Origin: Algiphilus sp.
GTDB lineage: Bacteria; Pseudomonadota; Gammaproteobacteria; Nevskiales; Nevskiaceae
DNA length: 64,000 nucleotides
Direction: 5' to 3'
NCBI RefSeq assembly: GCF_023145115.1
Contig: NZ_JAGLEJ010000014.1
Coordinates: 1 to 64,000, forward strand
A program made the position numbers and the translations under genes. Positions 35,751-44,739 of this stretch are shown here, one piece after another (position 1 is the first letter of the stretch; the number at the start of each line of letters is the position of its first letter). The notes under the pieces are model-generated. The model saw nothing but the letters and a program-made list of their open reading frames with translations, did no database searches and was not told the DNA's origin.

Positions 35751-38152
35751 TGAAGCGCAAGAATGTCCACGACCCGCGCGCCTGGCGCTCGGCCGACCCC
35801 GCGTTGACCGACGAGCAGCGCCGCTACGGCCAGGCGCTGCCCAGCCGCGAGTGGATTCTCCGCACGCTGCGCGAGGCCGACGGCCCGCGCTCGGCGGAAC
35901 AGCTCGCCGAGCTCCTCGGCATCGGCGCGGACGACCCGGTGGAAGGGTTCGGCCATCGCCTGTCCGCGATGGTCCGCGACGGCCAGCTGGTGCGCAATCG
36001 CCGCGGCGGCTACGGCGTGCCGGCGGAGATGAGCCTGGTCGCCGGCCGCGTGCTGGCCCACAAGGACGGCTTCGGCTTCCTGACGCCGGATGACGGCGGC
36101 GGTGACCTGTTCCTGTCGCCGCAGCAGATGCAGCGCCTGTGGCCGGGCGACCGGGTCGTCGCGCGCGCCGGCGAGGCCGACCGCCGGGGCCGGCGCGAGG
36201 GCGCGGTGGTGGAGATCCTGGAGCGCGGCGTGCAGCAGGTGGTGGGGCGCTACGGCCTCGATCACGGCGTCGCCATGGTGGTGCCGGAGAACCCGCGCAT
36301 CACCCACGAGGTCCTGATCCCCGAGCGCGAGCGCGGCGAGGCCCGCGACGGCGACATGGTGGTGGTCGACATCCTTTCCGATCCGCAGCCGCGCAAGTCG
36401 CCGGTGGGGCGTGTCGTCGAGGTGCTCGGCGAGCATCTCGGTCCCGGCATGGAGATCGAGGCCGCCATCCGCGCGCACGGCATCCCGCACGAGTTCCCGG
36501 ACGATGCGCTGGCGCAGGCCGAGGCCCTGCCCGACCGGGTGCGCGAGGCCGACTGCAAGGGGCGCAAGGACCTCCGCAAGCTGCCGCTGGTCACCATCGA
36601 CGGCGAGGACGCGCGCGACTTCGACGATGCCGTCCACGCGCGCCGCACCGTCACCGGCTGGAAGCTCTGGGTGGCGATCGCCGATGTCGATGCCTACGTG
36701 CCGCGCGACACCCCGCTCGACCTGCATGCGCGCGAACGCGGCAACTCGGTGTACTTCCCCGAGCGCGTGGTGCCGATGCTGCCGGAGAAGATCTCCAACG
36801 GCCTTTGTTCGCTGAACCCGGATGTCGACCGCCTGTGCATGGTCTGCGAGATGCAGATCCGGCGCAGCGGCGAGATCGTGCGCAGCCGCTTCTACGAGGC
36901 CGTCATGCGCTCGCACGCGCGGCTCACCTACAACCAGGTCGCCGCCGCACTCGACGGCGCGTCGCGGGAGGGCATCGACAAGCGGCTACTCGGCAATCTC
37001 CGCGAGCTGGACGCGCTCTACGGTGCGCTGGCGAAGGCGCGCGAGCAGCGGGGTACGGTGGCGTTCGAGTCCGGCGAGACGCGCTTCATCTTCGACCGGG
37101 ACCAGAAGATCGAGCGCATCGTCCCGGTGACGCGCAACCGCGCCCACGTCATCATCGAGGAGTGCATGATCGCGGCCAATGTCGCGGCCGCACGCTTCGT
37201 CATCAAGCACAAGCGCGGCGCGCTCTTCCGCGTTCATCAGCGGCCCACCGGCGAGAAGGTGCAGACGCTGCGCGAGTTCCTCGCCACCCGCGGGCTCGCG
37301 CTCGGTGGCGGCGAGGAGCCCGAGCCCGCCGACTTCCAGGCGGTCATGCAGCAGGCCGCCGGGCGCCCCGATCAGGACGTCATCCAGACCATGATGCTGC
37401 GCGCCATGATGCAGGCGCGCTACGCCCCGGACTGCGAGGGGCACTTCGGGCTGGCCCTGGACGAGTACGCGCACTTCACGTCGCCCATCCGCCGCTACCC
37501 CGACCTGGTCCTGCATCGTGCCATCAAGCGCGCGCTGCGCGGCGTGTCCAGGCGCGACGAGCCCATGAGCCACGAAGCCCTGGAGGGGCTGGGCGCCGCC
37601 TGCTCGACCACCGAGCGGCGCGCCGACGAGGCCACCCGCGACGTCACGCTGTGGCTCAAGTGCGAGTACATGCAGCAGCACGTCGGCGAGACCTTCGACG
37701 GCACCATCTCCGGGGTGGCCCCCTTCGGTCTGTTCGTCACCCTCGATGACATCCATGTCGAAGGGCTGGTGCACATCACCGCGCTCGACAACGACTACTA
37801 CGAGCACGACGCCACGCGCAGCCGTCTGGTGGGGCGGCGCAGCGGGCGCAAGCACGGCATGGGCGACAGCCTGCGGGTCCAGGTGGTGCGCGTCTCGCTC
37901 GACGAGCGTCGCATCGATCTCGAGCCTGCCCAGAACGGGAAGGACGGCGCTCAGCGGCCGTCAAGCTCGGGCAGGGCAGAATCAGCGGGCAAGGCGAAGA
38001 AGCGGGCTTCGGTGGCGACCGGCGACGATGCTGGCGCACAATCCCGGAAGGGCGGCAGGGGGAGCAAGGCATCCGGCAAGCAGTCCGGCGCCAAGCGTGC
38101 CAAGGCCGCCAAGAAGGGATGCGATCGCCGGCGCAAGCCGCGTGGGTCCTGA
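35750..38152 (+). CDS. rnr: Ribonuclease R
   Basis: A processive 3'-5' exoribonuclease able to degrade structured RNA. The 800-aa protein has an N-terminal HTH-like domain, cold-shock domains (GRVLAHKDGFGFLTPDDGG), the RNB domain with TIDGEDARDFDDAVHA catalytic Asp residues, FTSPIRRYPDL, an S1 domain (GTISGVAPFGLFVTLDDIHVEGLVHI) and a long Lys/Arg-rich tail. ATG 35750 is preferred over ATG 35723 because AAGGA lies 10 nt upstream. rlmB follows as in E. coli, after one inserted gene. Confidence 0.95.
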   Translation: MKRKNVHDPRAWRSADPALTDEQRRYGQALPSREWILRTLREADGPRSAEQLAELLGIGADDPVEGFGHRLSAMVRDGQLVRNRRGGYGVPAEMSLVAGRVLAHKDGFGFLTPDDGGGDLFLSPQQMQRLWPGDRVVARAGEADRRGRREGAVVEILERGVQQVVGRYGLDHGVAMVVPENPRITHEVLIPERERGEARDGDMVVVDILSDPQPRKSPVGRVVEVLGEHLGPGMEIEAAIRAHGIPHEFPDDALAQAEALPDRVREADCKGRKDLRKLPLVTIDGEDARDFDDAVHARRTVTGWKLWVAIADVDAYVPRDTPLDLHARERGNSVYFPERVVPMLPEKISNGLCSLNPDVDRLCMVCEMQIRRSGEIVRSRFYEAVMRSHARLTYNQVAAALDGASREGIDKRLLGNLRELDALYGALAKAREQRGTVAFESGETRFIFDRDQKIERIVPVTRNRAHVIIEECMIAANVAAARFVIKHKRGALFRVHQRPTGEKVQTLREFLATRGLALGGGEEPEPADFQAVMQQAAGRPDQDVIQTMMLRAMMQARYAPDCEGHFGLALDEYAHFTSPIRRYPDLVLHRAIKRALRGVSRRDEPMSHEALEGLGAACSTTERRADEATRDVTLWLKCEYMQQHVGETFDGTISGVAPFGLFVTLDDIHVEGLVHITALDNDYYEHDATRSRLVGRRSGRKHGMGDSLRVQVVRVSLDERRIDLEPAQNGKDGAQRPSSSGRAESAGKAKKRASVATGDDAGAQSRKGGRGSKASGKQSGAKRAKAAKKGCDRRRKPRGS

Positions 38153-38174
38153 TTCCAGCGAATAGGAGAGCGAC

Positions 38175-38870
38175 ATGAATCGAACCACTACCATCGGCAT
38201 CGTGACGGCTGTCAGCCTCACGCTGGGCGCGTGTGCGGCCGATGATCCCAACCGCCGCGCCAAGCAGGGCGCGCTCATCGGTGCCATCGGCGGGGCGCTT
38301 GCGGGCAGTGCCGTGGGCGATACCGAGGGTGCCGTGATCGGCGGCGTCGTCGGCGCGCTGGCAGGCGGTGCCGTCGGCAACTACATGGACAAGCAGCAAC
38401 GGGAGCTCGAGAAAGAGCTCGCCGCCGAGCGTGCGCGCGACGAGCTGCAGATCACGCAGCTCTCCGGCAATGCGCTGAAGATCGGCGTGGCCAGCGACGT
38501 CTCCTTCGACGTCGACAGCTCCACCCTCAAGTCGAACGCGCAGGCGACCTTCACGCGCATCGCCGAAGTCCTGCGCGACTACGACTCGACCATCATCCAC
38601 GTCGTCGGCCACACCGATGCCACCGGCTCGGATCAGTACAACCAGGGGCTCTCCGAGCGCCGTGCCGCGTCGGTGGTCTCCCATCTGACCGGCAACGGTG
38701 TCAACGGCGCACGGCTGCGCCAGGAAGGGCGCGGCGAGAGCGAGCCCATCGCGACCAATGACACCGCCGCCGGCCGCAAGGAGAACCGCCGCGTCGATAT
38801 CGTGATCAAGCCGGTGGTCGAGGGTCGCGAGGCCGAGGCCGCGCAGCCGCCGCCCTACCTCGGCGCCTGA
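38175..38870 (+). CDS. OmpA-family outer-membrane lipoprotein (YiaD-like)
   Basis: A 231-aa protein with lipobox LGAC, a Gly-zipper region (GALIGAIGGALAGSAVGDTEGAVIGGVVGALAGGAVGNYM), a helical linker and a C-terminal OmpA peptidoglycan-binding domain (VVGHTDATGSDQYNQGLSERRAASV and NRRVDIVI). It likely tethers the outer membrane to murein. GGAGAG precedes the ATG. It lies between rnr and rlmB. Confidence 0.88.
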   Translation: MNRTTTIGIVTAVSLTLGACAADDPNRRAKQGALIGAIGGALAGSAVGDTEGAVIGGVVGALAGGAVGNYMDKQQRELEKELAAERARDELQITQLSGNALKIGVASDVSFDVDSSTLKSNAQATFTRIAEVLRDYDSTIIHVVGHTDATGSDQYNQGLSERRAASVVSHLTGNGVNGARLRQEGRGESEPIATNDTAAGRKENRRVDIVIKPVVEGREAEAAQPPPYLGA

Positions 38871-38877
38871 TCGGCGG

Positions 38878-39630
38878 GTGCCGCGGGAGCACTACGTCGG
38901 CGGGTTCCACGCCGTTCTGGCGGCGCTGGAATCCGCCGATCCCCCCAGCGAAGTCCTGATCGCGGACAGCCGCCGCGACGGGCGCGCCGCGCGCGTGCGC
39001 GAGCAGGCGCGTACGCGCGGTGTGCCGCTGCAGCGGTGCGCGCGCGACCGCCTCGATCTTCTTCTGCCGGGCATCCGGCATCAGGGGGTTGCGGCACGGG
39101 TCGCGGCGCAGGCCGCAAGCGCGGACCCCGATGCGCTGCTCTACACGCCGCCGGAACCCGACGCGCTGCTGCTCGTGCTCGACGGCGTGCAGGATCCGCG
39201 CAACCTCGGCGCCTGCCTGCGCAGCGCAGAGGCCGCCGGCGCCGGTGCCGTGATCGTCCCGCGCGACCGCTCCGCCCAGATGTCCCCGGCCGTGCGCAAG
39301 GTCGCTGCCGGCAGCGCCGAGCGCGTGCCCCTGGTACCGGTGACCAATCTTGCGCGGGCACTCGATCGGCTGCGCGAGCTCGGCTACTGGGTCGTGGGCC
39401 TGGCCGGTGACGCCGACGAGAGCCTGTGGTCGGTCCGCCTCGACGGACCGCTGGTCATGGTCATGGGCGCCGAGGAAGGCGGCATGCGCCGTCTCACCCG
39501 GGAGCGCTGCGATCGCGTGCTGCGCATTCCCATGGCGGGCGAGGTCGAGAGTCTCAACGTCTCGGTGGCAGCCGCGGTCTGCCTGTTCGAGGCGCGTCGG
39601 CAGCGCGCGGCTGCGGCCGCCACCGGCTGA
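38878..39630 (+). CDS. rlmB: 23S rRNA 2'-O-ribose methyltransferase (Gm2251)
   Basis: A SPOUT methyltransferase. The 250-aa protein has the N-terminal substrate-binding domain (GGFHAVLAAL), LVLDGVQDPRNLGACLRSAEAAGA, MGAEEGGMRRLTRERCD and IPMAGEVESLNVSVAAAVCLFEA, which form the trefoil knot. GTG start 7 nt after the lipoprotein gene. rnr-rlmB is conserved synteny. Confidence 0.95.
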   Translation: MPREHYVGGFHAVLAALESADPPSEVLIADSRRDGRAARVREQARTRGVPLQRCARDRLDLLLPGIRHQGVAARVAAQAASADPDALLYTPPEPDALLLVLDGVQDPRNLGACLRSAEAAGAGAVIVPRDRSAQMSPAVRKVAAGSAERVPLVPVTNLARALDRLRELGYWVVGLAGDADESLWSVRLDGPLVMVMGAEEGGMRRLTRERCDRVLRIPMAGEVESLNVSVAAAVCLFEARRQRAAAAATG

Positions 39631-39685
39631 GCCGGGGCAGCTCCATGCCCGCATTCGCCCCTCCGTGCGGGGCGGCGCCGGGTGA

Positions 39686-39714
39686 TTGACAGCAAAAGAT
39701 GACATAAGTAACAA
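39686..39714 (+). promoter_or_regulatory. Sigma70-type promoter for the di-heme cytochrome gene
   Basis: TTGACA (39686-39691), a 17-base spacer and TAACAA (39709-39714; AACAAT one base later). The region is strikingly AT-rich for this genome and is followed by a second ACATAAGTA motif. Confidence 0.55.
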
Positions 39715-39739
39715 TTCGCCCATTAAACCAACATAAGTA
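39702..39739. repeat. ACATAAGTA direct repeat in promoter region
   Basis: The 9-mer ACATAAGTA occurs at 39702-39710 and 39731-39739, offset 29 bp. The first copy overlaps the spacer and -10, the second lies just downstream of the start point, an arrangement suited to a repressor or activator. Confidence 0.45.
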
Positions 39740-39776
39740 GGGTTTCGGCAGCGAACCCGCTTCTCGGAGGCAGACT

Positions 39777-41900
39777 ATGGATGGCTATGGGGCGATGACG
39801 GCAGTGGATATCGAGCGCGCGTGCACGACGGCGCAGGCCCCTGGACGCGCACGGCGCTCCCGCGTGCGCGGGGCCTGGCTGGTCGCGGCGTTCTCGGTGC
39901 TTCTGGCGGCGTGCGGGTCGCAGGCCGGATCCGGCGGCGCGCCCGGCAACGGTGAGCAGGCGCCGCCATTGAACACCGACGATCCCGAGCAACTGCCGCT
40001 GCTCGCCGACGGGCACGAGGGCGGCCACTCCTGGGCGCGCTTCTGCGAAGGCCGTCCCGATGACGCGGCACTGCCACCGGACGCCCGTACGCTCGTACAG
40101 CCCGGCGTGAGCGACGGCCGCGCAGTGCATTTCAATGTCCACTGGGAGGAATGCCGCTCCGAAGCCGATCCGGACTATCGCGATCCGCAGAACTGTGGCG
40201 AGTATCGCCAGTGGGTGGATGAGGGCCGCGCGCTCATCAAGGGCAACGGCGCCATCGGCGCGGGCAGCATCGTGGGCGGCGACACGCCCGACAACGGCAT
40301 GGCGATCGAGGTCGACACCTACAACCGCATGTGGCGCCTGTGGGGGCTGCCGGGCCGGCCGGACAACTTCGACCAGCTGGTGGCGAACCGCTGGGGCTAC
40401 GCGCTGCCGGACGAGCCCAACCCCTATCCGCTGCCCGGAGAGGACCCCAACCGGACCGGCGGCGGGTCGGGTCAGCTGCCCATGGCGCTGACGCAGCTTC
40501 GCGAGGCGGACGGCACCTGGACCGGTCGCCTCGGCATCACCTGTCATGTCTGCCACAGCGCCCGTATCGGCTCGAAGGCGGACGGTGCCGATCTCGGTGC
40601 GGTCTACGGCACCGCGGGGCAGGGCGACCTCGGCGCCTTCCTGAGCGATTTCGGCAACGGTGTCGGCCGGCTGCTGCCGATCACCATGAACCGTATCCGC
40701 GGCACCGGCAACGTCACCAACTACCAGCTGCTGGTCATGCTGTGGCTGATCGGCGATCAGCCGGCCCGGCGCGGCATCGACCTCGATTCGTTCATATTCG
40801 CGCCCGCGACGGCGACCGAGGATTCTCCTGTGTGGTGGAACATCGGACACCGCCCCGCCAAGTTCTACAGCGGCGCCATGCCGTCCGATGCGACGCGCAT
40901 CATGCTGCAGGCGTACATGCCGCTGCTCGGCGAGAACGGCTACGACTGGGAGGAGATCAAGCGCTGGACCGATGCGCACGACCGCAAGGCCGAGGCGTGG
41001 ATCGGGCAGCTGGAGGCGCCCGACTGGCCCGAGCAGACTCTCGGCGAGATCGATACCGGACTGGCCGAGCAGGGCGCGATCCTGTTCCACAGCAAGGACC
41101 TCTGGGCGGAGGGCCTGGAGAACCCGGTGCCGCGCCCCGAAGGCGGGAACGGGTCCTGTGCCTCTTGCCACGGTGCCTACTCGCCCCGCTACACGCATGA
41201 TCCCGATTTCCTCGCATCCCCGGAGATGGCGGGCCAGGCGTCGTTCCGCGTGCCGAACGACATCATCGGCACCGATCCGGCCTATACCTACGCCACCAAC
41301 CAGGGCGTCTCGGACTACTTCGAGTACAGCTGGCTGTTCTATCCCGAGTCGCCCGGCGACGTGGGTGCCTGCTACGGCCCCAATGAGGCCGAGGCGTACC
41401 GGGGCTATCTGGCGCCGCCGCTCTACGGTGTCTGGGCGTCCGGGCCTTACTTCCACAACGGCTCGGTGCCGAATGTCTGGGAGGTCCTCAAGGCGGAGGA
41501 TCGCCAGCCCATCTGGCGCCGCGTCTCGGCGCCCGATCTGTCGGGCCAGGATGTCGTGGTCGGGTTCGATACCGATCTGGAGCGCGCCTACGACCCCGAT
41601 CGCATGGGCTGGAAGTACGAAACTGTCGACTGCGGCGACCGCGGCACGACGCCGCTGCTCAACTGCAACAACTTCGAGCGGGTGGAGTCGACGATCATCC
41701 AGCAGCTGCGCGCCGTGCTCTATCGCACCATCGGCCTGGGCTGGAACCTGGCGCTGCCGGTGATGAGCGACCGCCAGATCGAGAACCGCAAGATCTACAA
41801 CACCGGCGAGTACAGCCAGGGCAACGAGGGGCATCGCTTCACCGATGTGCTGACCGACATCGAGCGGCGGGCGATCATCGAGTACCTCAAGACGCTCTGA
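39777..41900 (+). CDS. RoxA/RoxB-like di-heme c-type cytochrome lipoprotein
   Basis: A 707-aa exported protein: TM/lipobox segment VAAFSVLLAACG near residue 40, then a large body with two heme-c sites, CHVCH (256-260) and CASCH (461-465). The 205-residue spacing and the length resemble the rubber oxygenases RoxA/RoxB, which cleave polyisoprene. Also seen are GPYFHNGSVPNVWEVL and a late His near residue 686 as possible axial ligand. A cytochrome c peroxidase/MauG-like role is the alternative. GGAGG lies 6 nt before ATG 39777. It stands alone between rlmB and rpsF with its own promoter and hairpin. Confidence 0.7.
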   Translation: MDGYGAMTAVDIERACTTAQAPGRARRSRVRGAWLVAAFSVLLAACGSQAGSGGAPGNGEQAPPLNTDDPEQLPLLADGHEGGHSWARFCEGRPDDAALPPDARTLVQPGVSDGRAVHFNVHWEECRSEADPDYRDPQNCGEYRQWVDEGRALIKGNGAIGAGSIVGGDTPDNGMAIEVDTYNRMWRLWGLPGRPDNFDQLVANRWGYALPDEPNPYPLPGEDPNRTGGGSGQLPMALTQLREADGTWTGRLGITCHVCHSARIGSKADGADLGAVYGTAGQGDLGAFLSDFGNGVGRLLPITMNRIRGTGNVTNYQLLVMLWLIGDQPARRGIDLDSFIFAPATATEDSPVWWNIGHRPAKFYSGAMPSDATRIMLQAYMPLLGENGYDWEEIKRWTDAHDRKAEAWIGQLEAPDWPEQTLGEIDTGLAEQGAILFHSKDLWAEGLENPVPRPEGGNGSCASCHGAYSPRYTHDPDFLASPEMAGQASFRVPNDIIGTDPAYTYATNQGVSDYFEYSWLFYPESPGDVGACYGPNEAEAYRGYLAPPLYGVWASGPYFHNGSVPNVWEVLKAEDRQPIWRRVSAPDLSGQDVVVGFDTDLERAYDPDRMGWKYETVDCGDRGTTPLLNCNNFERVESTIIQQLRAVLYRTIGLGWNLALPVMSDRQIENRKIYNTGEYSQGNEGHRFTDVLTDIERRAIIEYLKTL

Positions 41901-41919
41901 GCGGCCATCCGCCGCATCG

Positions 41920-41951
41920 CCGAAGCGCCCGGCTCCGCCCGGGCGCTTCGG
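41920..41951 (+). terminator. Hairpin after the cytochrome gene
   Basis: A perfect 13-bp stem (CCGAAGCGCCCGG / CCGGGCGCTTCGG) with a 6-nt loop, 19 nt after the stop. No T tract follows, so it may act as a stabilising or factor-assisted terminator. Confidence 0.6.
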
Positions 41952-41970
41952 TCGCACGGGCACCGCGGCG

Positions 41971-41999
41971 TTGCGCGCGCCACGGGCCGCGCGTAGAAT
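41971..41999 (+). promoter_or_regulatory. Sigma70 promoter of the rpsF operon
   Basis: TTGCGC (41971-41976), 17-base spacer, TAGAAT (41994-41999). It would give a 5' leader of about 100 nt before rpsF. Confidence 0.65.
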
Positions 42000-42036
42000 C
42001 CGCGCTCGCTTTGCGCCTGCGGGCGCGATTCCACCA

Positions 42037-42092
42037 CCTTGTCCCACCGCTTTCCGACGGGGGACCGCGCCGCCCGCGGCGTGTCCACAAGG
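42037..42092 (+). promoter_or_regulatory. Candidate S6:S18 autoregulatory leader
   Basis: CCTTGT (42037-42042) can pair with ACAAGG (42087-42092), the latter overlapping the rpsF Shine-Dalgarno AAGGAG. The interval also holds the hairpin GGAC-CGC-GCCG / CGGC-GT-GTCC. S6-S18 complexes are known to bind leader RNA structures with a CCG bulge and repress rpsF operons; I infer, but cannot prove, that this is such an element. Confidence 0.35.
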
Positions 42093-42104
42093 AGTTCCGA
42101 CGAT

Positions 42105-42554
42105 ATGCGTCACTACGAGATCGTCGTCCTGGTGCATCCTGATCAGTCCGATCAGGTGCCCGCCATGGTCGACCGCTACCGCACCATGGTCACCGCCGAA
42201 GGCGGGGCCGTGCACCGTTTCGAGGACTGGGGCCGCCGTCAGCTGGCCTACACCATCAACGGCCTGCACAAGGCGCACTACTTCCTCATGAACATCGAGT
42301 GCAGCGGCAGCGCGCTCTCGGAGATCGAGGAAGCATTCCGCTTCAACGACGCCGTCCTGCGGCGCCTGGTCGTGCGCAAGGACGAGGCGGTCACCGAGCA
42401 GTCGCCGCTGTTCAAGTCCGAGGACGACAAGAAGCCCGCGGCCCGTGACGACAGTGCCTCCGACAGCGGTGACGACGGCGAAGCCGATACCGCCGATGGT
42501 GACGAGGATTCCGACAACGACGCGGCCGAGAAGGCCGAAACCGCCGGAGCGTAA
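42105..42554 (+). CDS. rpsF: 30S ribosomal protein S6
   Basis: Platform protein of the small subunit, partner of S18. The 149-aa protein starts [18 protein letters not shown], has [29 protein letters not shown] and [10 protein letters not shown], and ends in an acidic tail rich in Asp/Glu that is longer than usual. AAGGAG lies upstream of ATG 42105. priB, found between rpsF and rpsR in E. coli, is absent. Confidence 0.96.
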   Translation: MRHYEIVVLVHPDQSDQVPAMVDRYRTMVTAEGGAVHRFEDWGRRQLAYTINGLHKAHYFLMNIECSGSALSEIEEAFRFNDAVLRRLVVRKDEAVTEQSPLFKSEDDKKPAARDDSASDSGDDGEADTADGDEDSDNDAAEKAETAGA

Positions 42555-42556
42555 GC

Positions 42557-42787
42557 ATGGCCCGTTACTTCCGCAAGAAGCGCAGCTGCCGGTTCACCGC
42601 CGAGGGCATCACCGAGATCGACTACAAGGATCTCAACATGCTCAAGCAGAACGTCGCCGAGAACGGCAAGATCGTGCCGTCGCGCATCACCGGGACGCGC
42701 TCGCGCTATCAGCGCCAGCTGTCCACGGCCGTCAAGCGCGCGCGCTATCTCGCGCTGCTCCCGTACACCGACAAGCACGACCTCTGA
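42557..42787 (+). CDS. rpsR: 30S ribosomal protein S18
   Basis: A 76-aa basic protein with [30 protein letters not shown] and the [20 protein letters not shown] signature. It lies 2 nt after rpsF. Confidence 0.98.
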   Translation: MARYFRKKRSCRFTAEGITEIDYKDLNMLKQNVAENGKIVPSRITGTRSRYQRQLSTAVKRARYLALLPYTDKHDL

Positions 42788-42794
42788 GGCCGCC

Positions 42795-43256
42795 ATGGAC
42801 GTCATTCTTCTGGAAAGGATCCACAAGCTGGGCGACCTCGGCGATACCGTGAAGGTGCGCAACGGCTACGGGCGCAACTACCTGCTGCCGCAGGGCAAGG
42901 CGCTGCCGGCCAACGACGCCAACCGCAAGGTCTTCGAGGAGCGCAAGGCCGAGCTGATGAAGCGGGCCGAGGAATCGCTCAATGCTGCGAAGATGCGCGG
43001 CGACAAGATCAACGGCGCCGTCATCACCATCGAGGCGCGCGTCGCCGACCAGGGCAAGCTCTACGGCTCGGTCGCGCCCGCGGACATCGCCGACGCGGCG
43101 GCTGCACAGGGGCTCGAGATCGAGCGTGCCGAGGTCGACATGCCGGACGGCCCGATCCGGGTGATCGGCGAGTACGAGCTGCGCCTGATGCTGCACTCGG
43201 AGATCGAGTGCCAGATCACGGTGGTCGTGAAGGACGCCAACGCCAGCGACGAGTAG
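42795..43256 (+). CDS. rplI: 50S ribosomal protein L9
   Basis: A 153-aa two-domain protein: MDVILLERIHKLGDLGDTVKVRNGYGRNYLLPQGKA N-terminal domain, long helix, and a C-terminal domain with GKLYGSVAPADIADA. It closes the ribosomal operon 7 nt after rpsR; a terminator follows. Confidence 0.98.
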   Translation: MDVILLERIHKLGDLGDTVKVRNGYGRNYLLPQGKALPANDANRKVFEERKAELMKRAEESLNAAKMRGDKINGAVITIEARVADQGKLYGSVAPADIADAAAAQGLEIERAEVDMPDGPIRVIGEYELRLMLHSEIECQITVVVKDANASDE

Positions 43257-43277
43257 GGCCGCTTTCGTCGTATCCTG

Positions 43278-43317
43278 ACGCCCCGGCGGCCACCCGGCCG
43301 ACCGGGGCGTTTTCGTT
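43278..43317 (+). terminator. Rho-independent terminator after rplI
   Basis: ACGCCCCGG (43278-43286) pairs with CCGGGGCGT (43302-43310), with an inner CGGCCACCCGGCCG hairpin, followed by TTTTCGTTT. Confidence 0.85.
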
Positions 43318-43353
43318 TCCGGAGGCCCGCCCGGCGGGTACGCGAGCTCGAAC

Positions 43354-44718
43354 GTGGACGACATTCCGGTCAAGCAACCGCCGCATTCCATCGAGGCCGA
43401 GCAGTCGGTCCTCGGCGGGCTCATGCTCAACAACAACGCCTGGCTGGAGCTCGCCGGGCGTCTCGCCGAGGACGATTTCTACCGCGAGGATCACCGGCTG
43501 ATCTTCCGCGGCATCCGCGAGCTGCTGGAAACCGGCAAGCCCTGCGATTTCGTCACCCTCTCCGAGTATCTGCGCGGCCGCGGCGGACTCGATCCGGCCG
43601 GCGGGCTGAGCTATCTGGGTGCGCTCGCCAACGACACTCCGAGCGCGGCCAACGTGCTGGCCTACGCCGACATCGTGCGCGAACGGGCGGTCCTGCGCAG
43701 CCTCATCAAGGTCGGGCAGGAGATTGCCGACCTCGGGTTCCGCCCGGGCGAGCAGACCTACTCCGACCTCATGGAGAGCGCGGAGCAGCGTGTGTTCGCG
43801 ATCCGCGAAAAGGGCGAGCGCGGCAATCAGGAGTTCCAGCACGTCGGGCAGGCGCTGGACAAGGTGGAGGAGCGCCTGCAGACGCTGCGCGACAACCCCG
43901 ATCAGCTCACCGGGGTGCCCACGGGCCTGTCCGATCTCGACCGCAAGATCCACGGTCTGTCGCCCGGCGACCTGCTCATCGTCGCCGGCCGCCCCGGCAT
44001 GGGCAAGACCAGCTTCGCGATGAACATCGCCGAGAACGTGGCGTTGCGCGAAGGGCATCCGGTGGGCGTGTTCAGCATGGAGATGGGCGCCGACCAGCTC
44101 GCCATGCGCGTGCTGGCGTCGTACTGCCGCATGGACCAGTCCGCCCTGCGCTCCGGGCAGATCGCCGACCACGAATGGGACTGGCTGGCGCAGGCGAGCC
44201 GCGACATCCGCGAGGCGCCGCTCTACATCGACGAGACGCCGGCGCTGTCGCCGTTGGAGCTCCGCGCCCGGGCCCGCCGCATGAAGCGCCGTCACGGCCT
44301 GTCGCTGCTGGTGGTGGACTACATCCAGCTCATGCAGGTGCCGGGCACGCGCGAGAACCGCACCAACGAGATCTCGCAGATCTCGCGCAATCTGAAGGCC
44401 CTGGCCAAGGAGCTCGAAGTCCCGGTGATCGCCCTCTCCCAGCTCTCGCGCGAAGTCGAGAAGCGCGAGAACAAGCGCCCGGTGATGTCCGACCTGCGCG
44501 AGTCCGGCTCCATCGAGCAGGATGCCGACATCGTCATCTTCATCTACCGCGACGCCTACTATCGGCGCAAGGAGGGCGAGATGGCGGGCGACGACGACAA
44601 CCGTACCGAGATCATCGTGGCCAAGCACCGCAACGGTCCCACCGGCACCGTGCACGTGGCGTTCCTGGGGGCCTCCACGCGCTTCGAGAACCTGTCGTAC
44701 CGGCACGACGATGACTGA
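43354..44718 (+). CDS. dnaB: Replicative DNA helicase DnaB
   Basis: Hexameric 5'-3' fork helicase. The 454-aa protein has the N-terminal domain (PHSIEAEQSVLGGLMLNNNAW), the RecA-like domain with Walker A GRPGMGKTS near residues 211-219, FSMEMGADQLAMR, Walker B LLVVDYIQLM and SDLRESGSIEQDADIV. GTG start shortly after the rplI terminator. No intein is present. Confidence 0.97.
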   Translation: MDDIPVKQPPHSIEAEQSVLGGLMLNNNAWLELAGRLAEDDFYREDHRLIFRGIRELLETGKPCDFVTLSEYLRGRGGLDPAGGLSYLGALANDTPSAANVLAYADIVRERAVLRSLIKVGQEIADLGFRPGEQTYSDLMESAEQRVFAIREKGERGNQEFQHVGQALDKVEERLQTLRDNPDQLTGVPTGLSDLDRKIHGLSPGDLLIVAGRPGMGKTSFAMNIAENVALREGHPVGVFSMEMGADQLAMRVLASYCRMDQSALRSGQIADHEWDWLAQASRDIREAPLYIDETPALSPLELRARARRMKRRHGLSLLVVDYIQLMQVPGTRENRTNEISQISRNLKALAKELEVPVIALSQLSREVEKRENKRPVMSDLRESGSIEQDADIVIFIYRDAYYRRKEGEMAGDDDNRTEIIVAKHRNGPTGTVHVAFLGASTRFENLSYRHDDD

Positions 44719-44739
44719 GCGCGCGCCGGAGACCGGGCC

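Noticed and set aside
39723..42278. 851-codon minus-strand open frame
   Set aside because: Antisense to the di-heme cytochrome and rpsF start; no family-like sequence.
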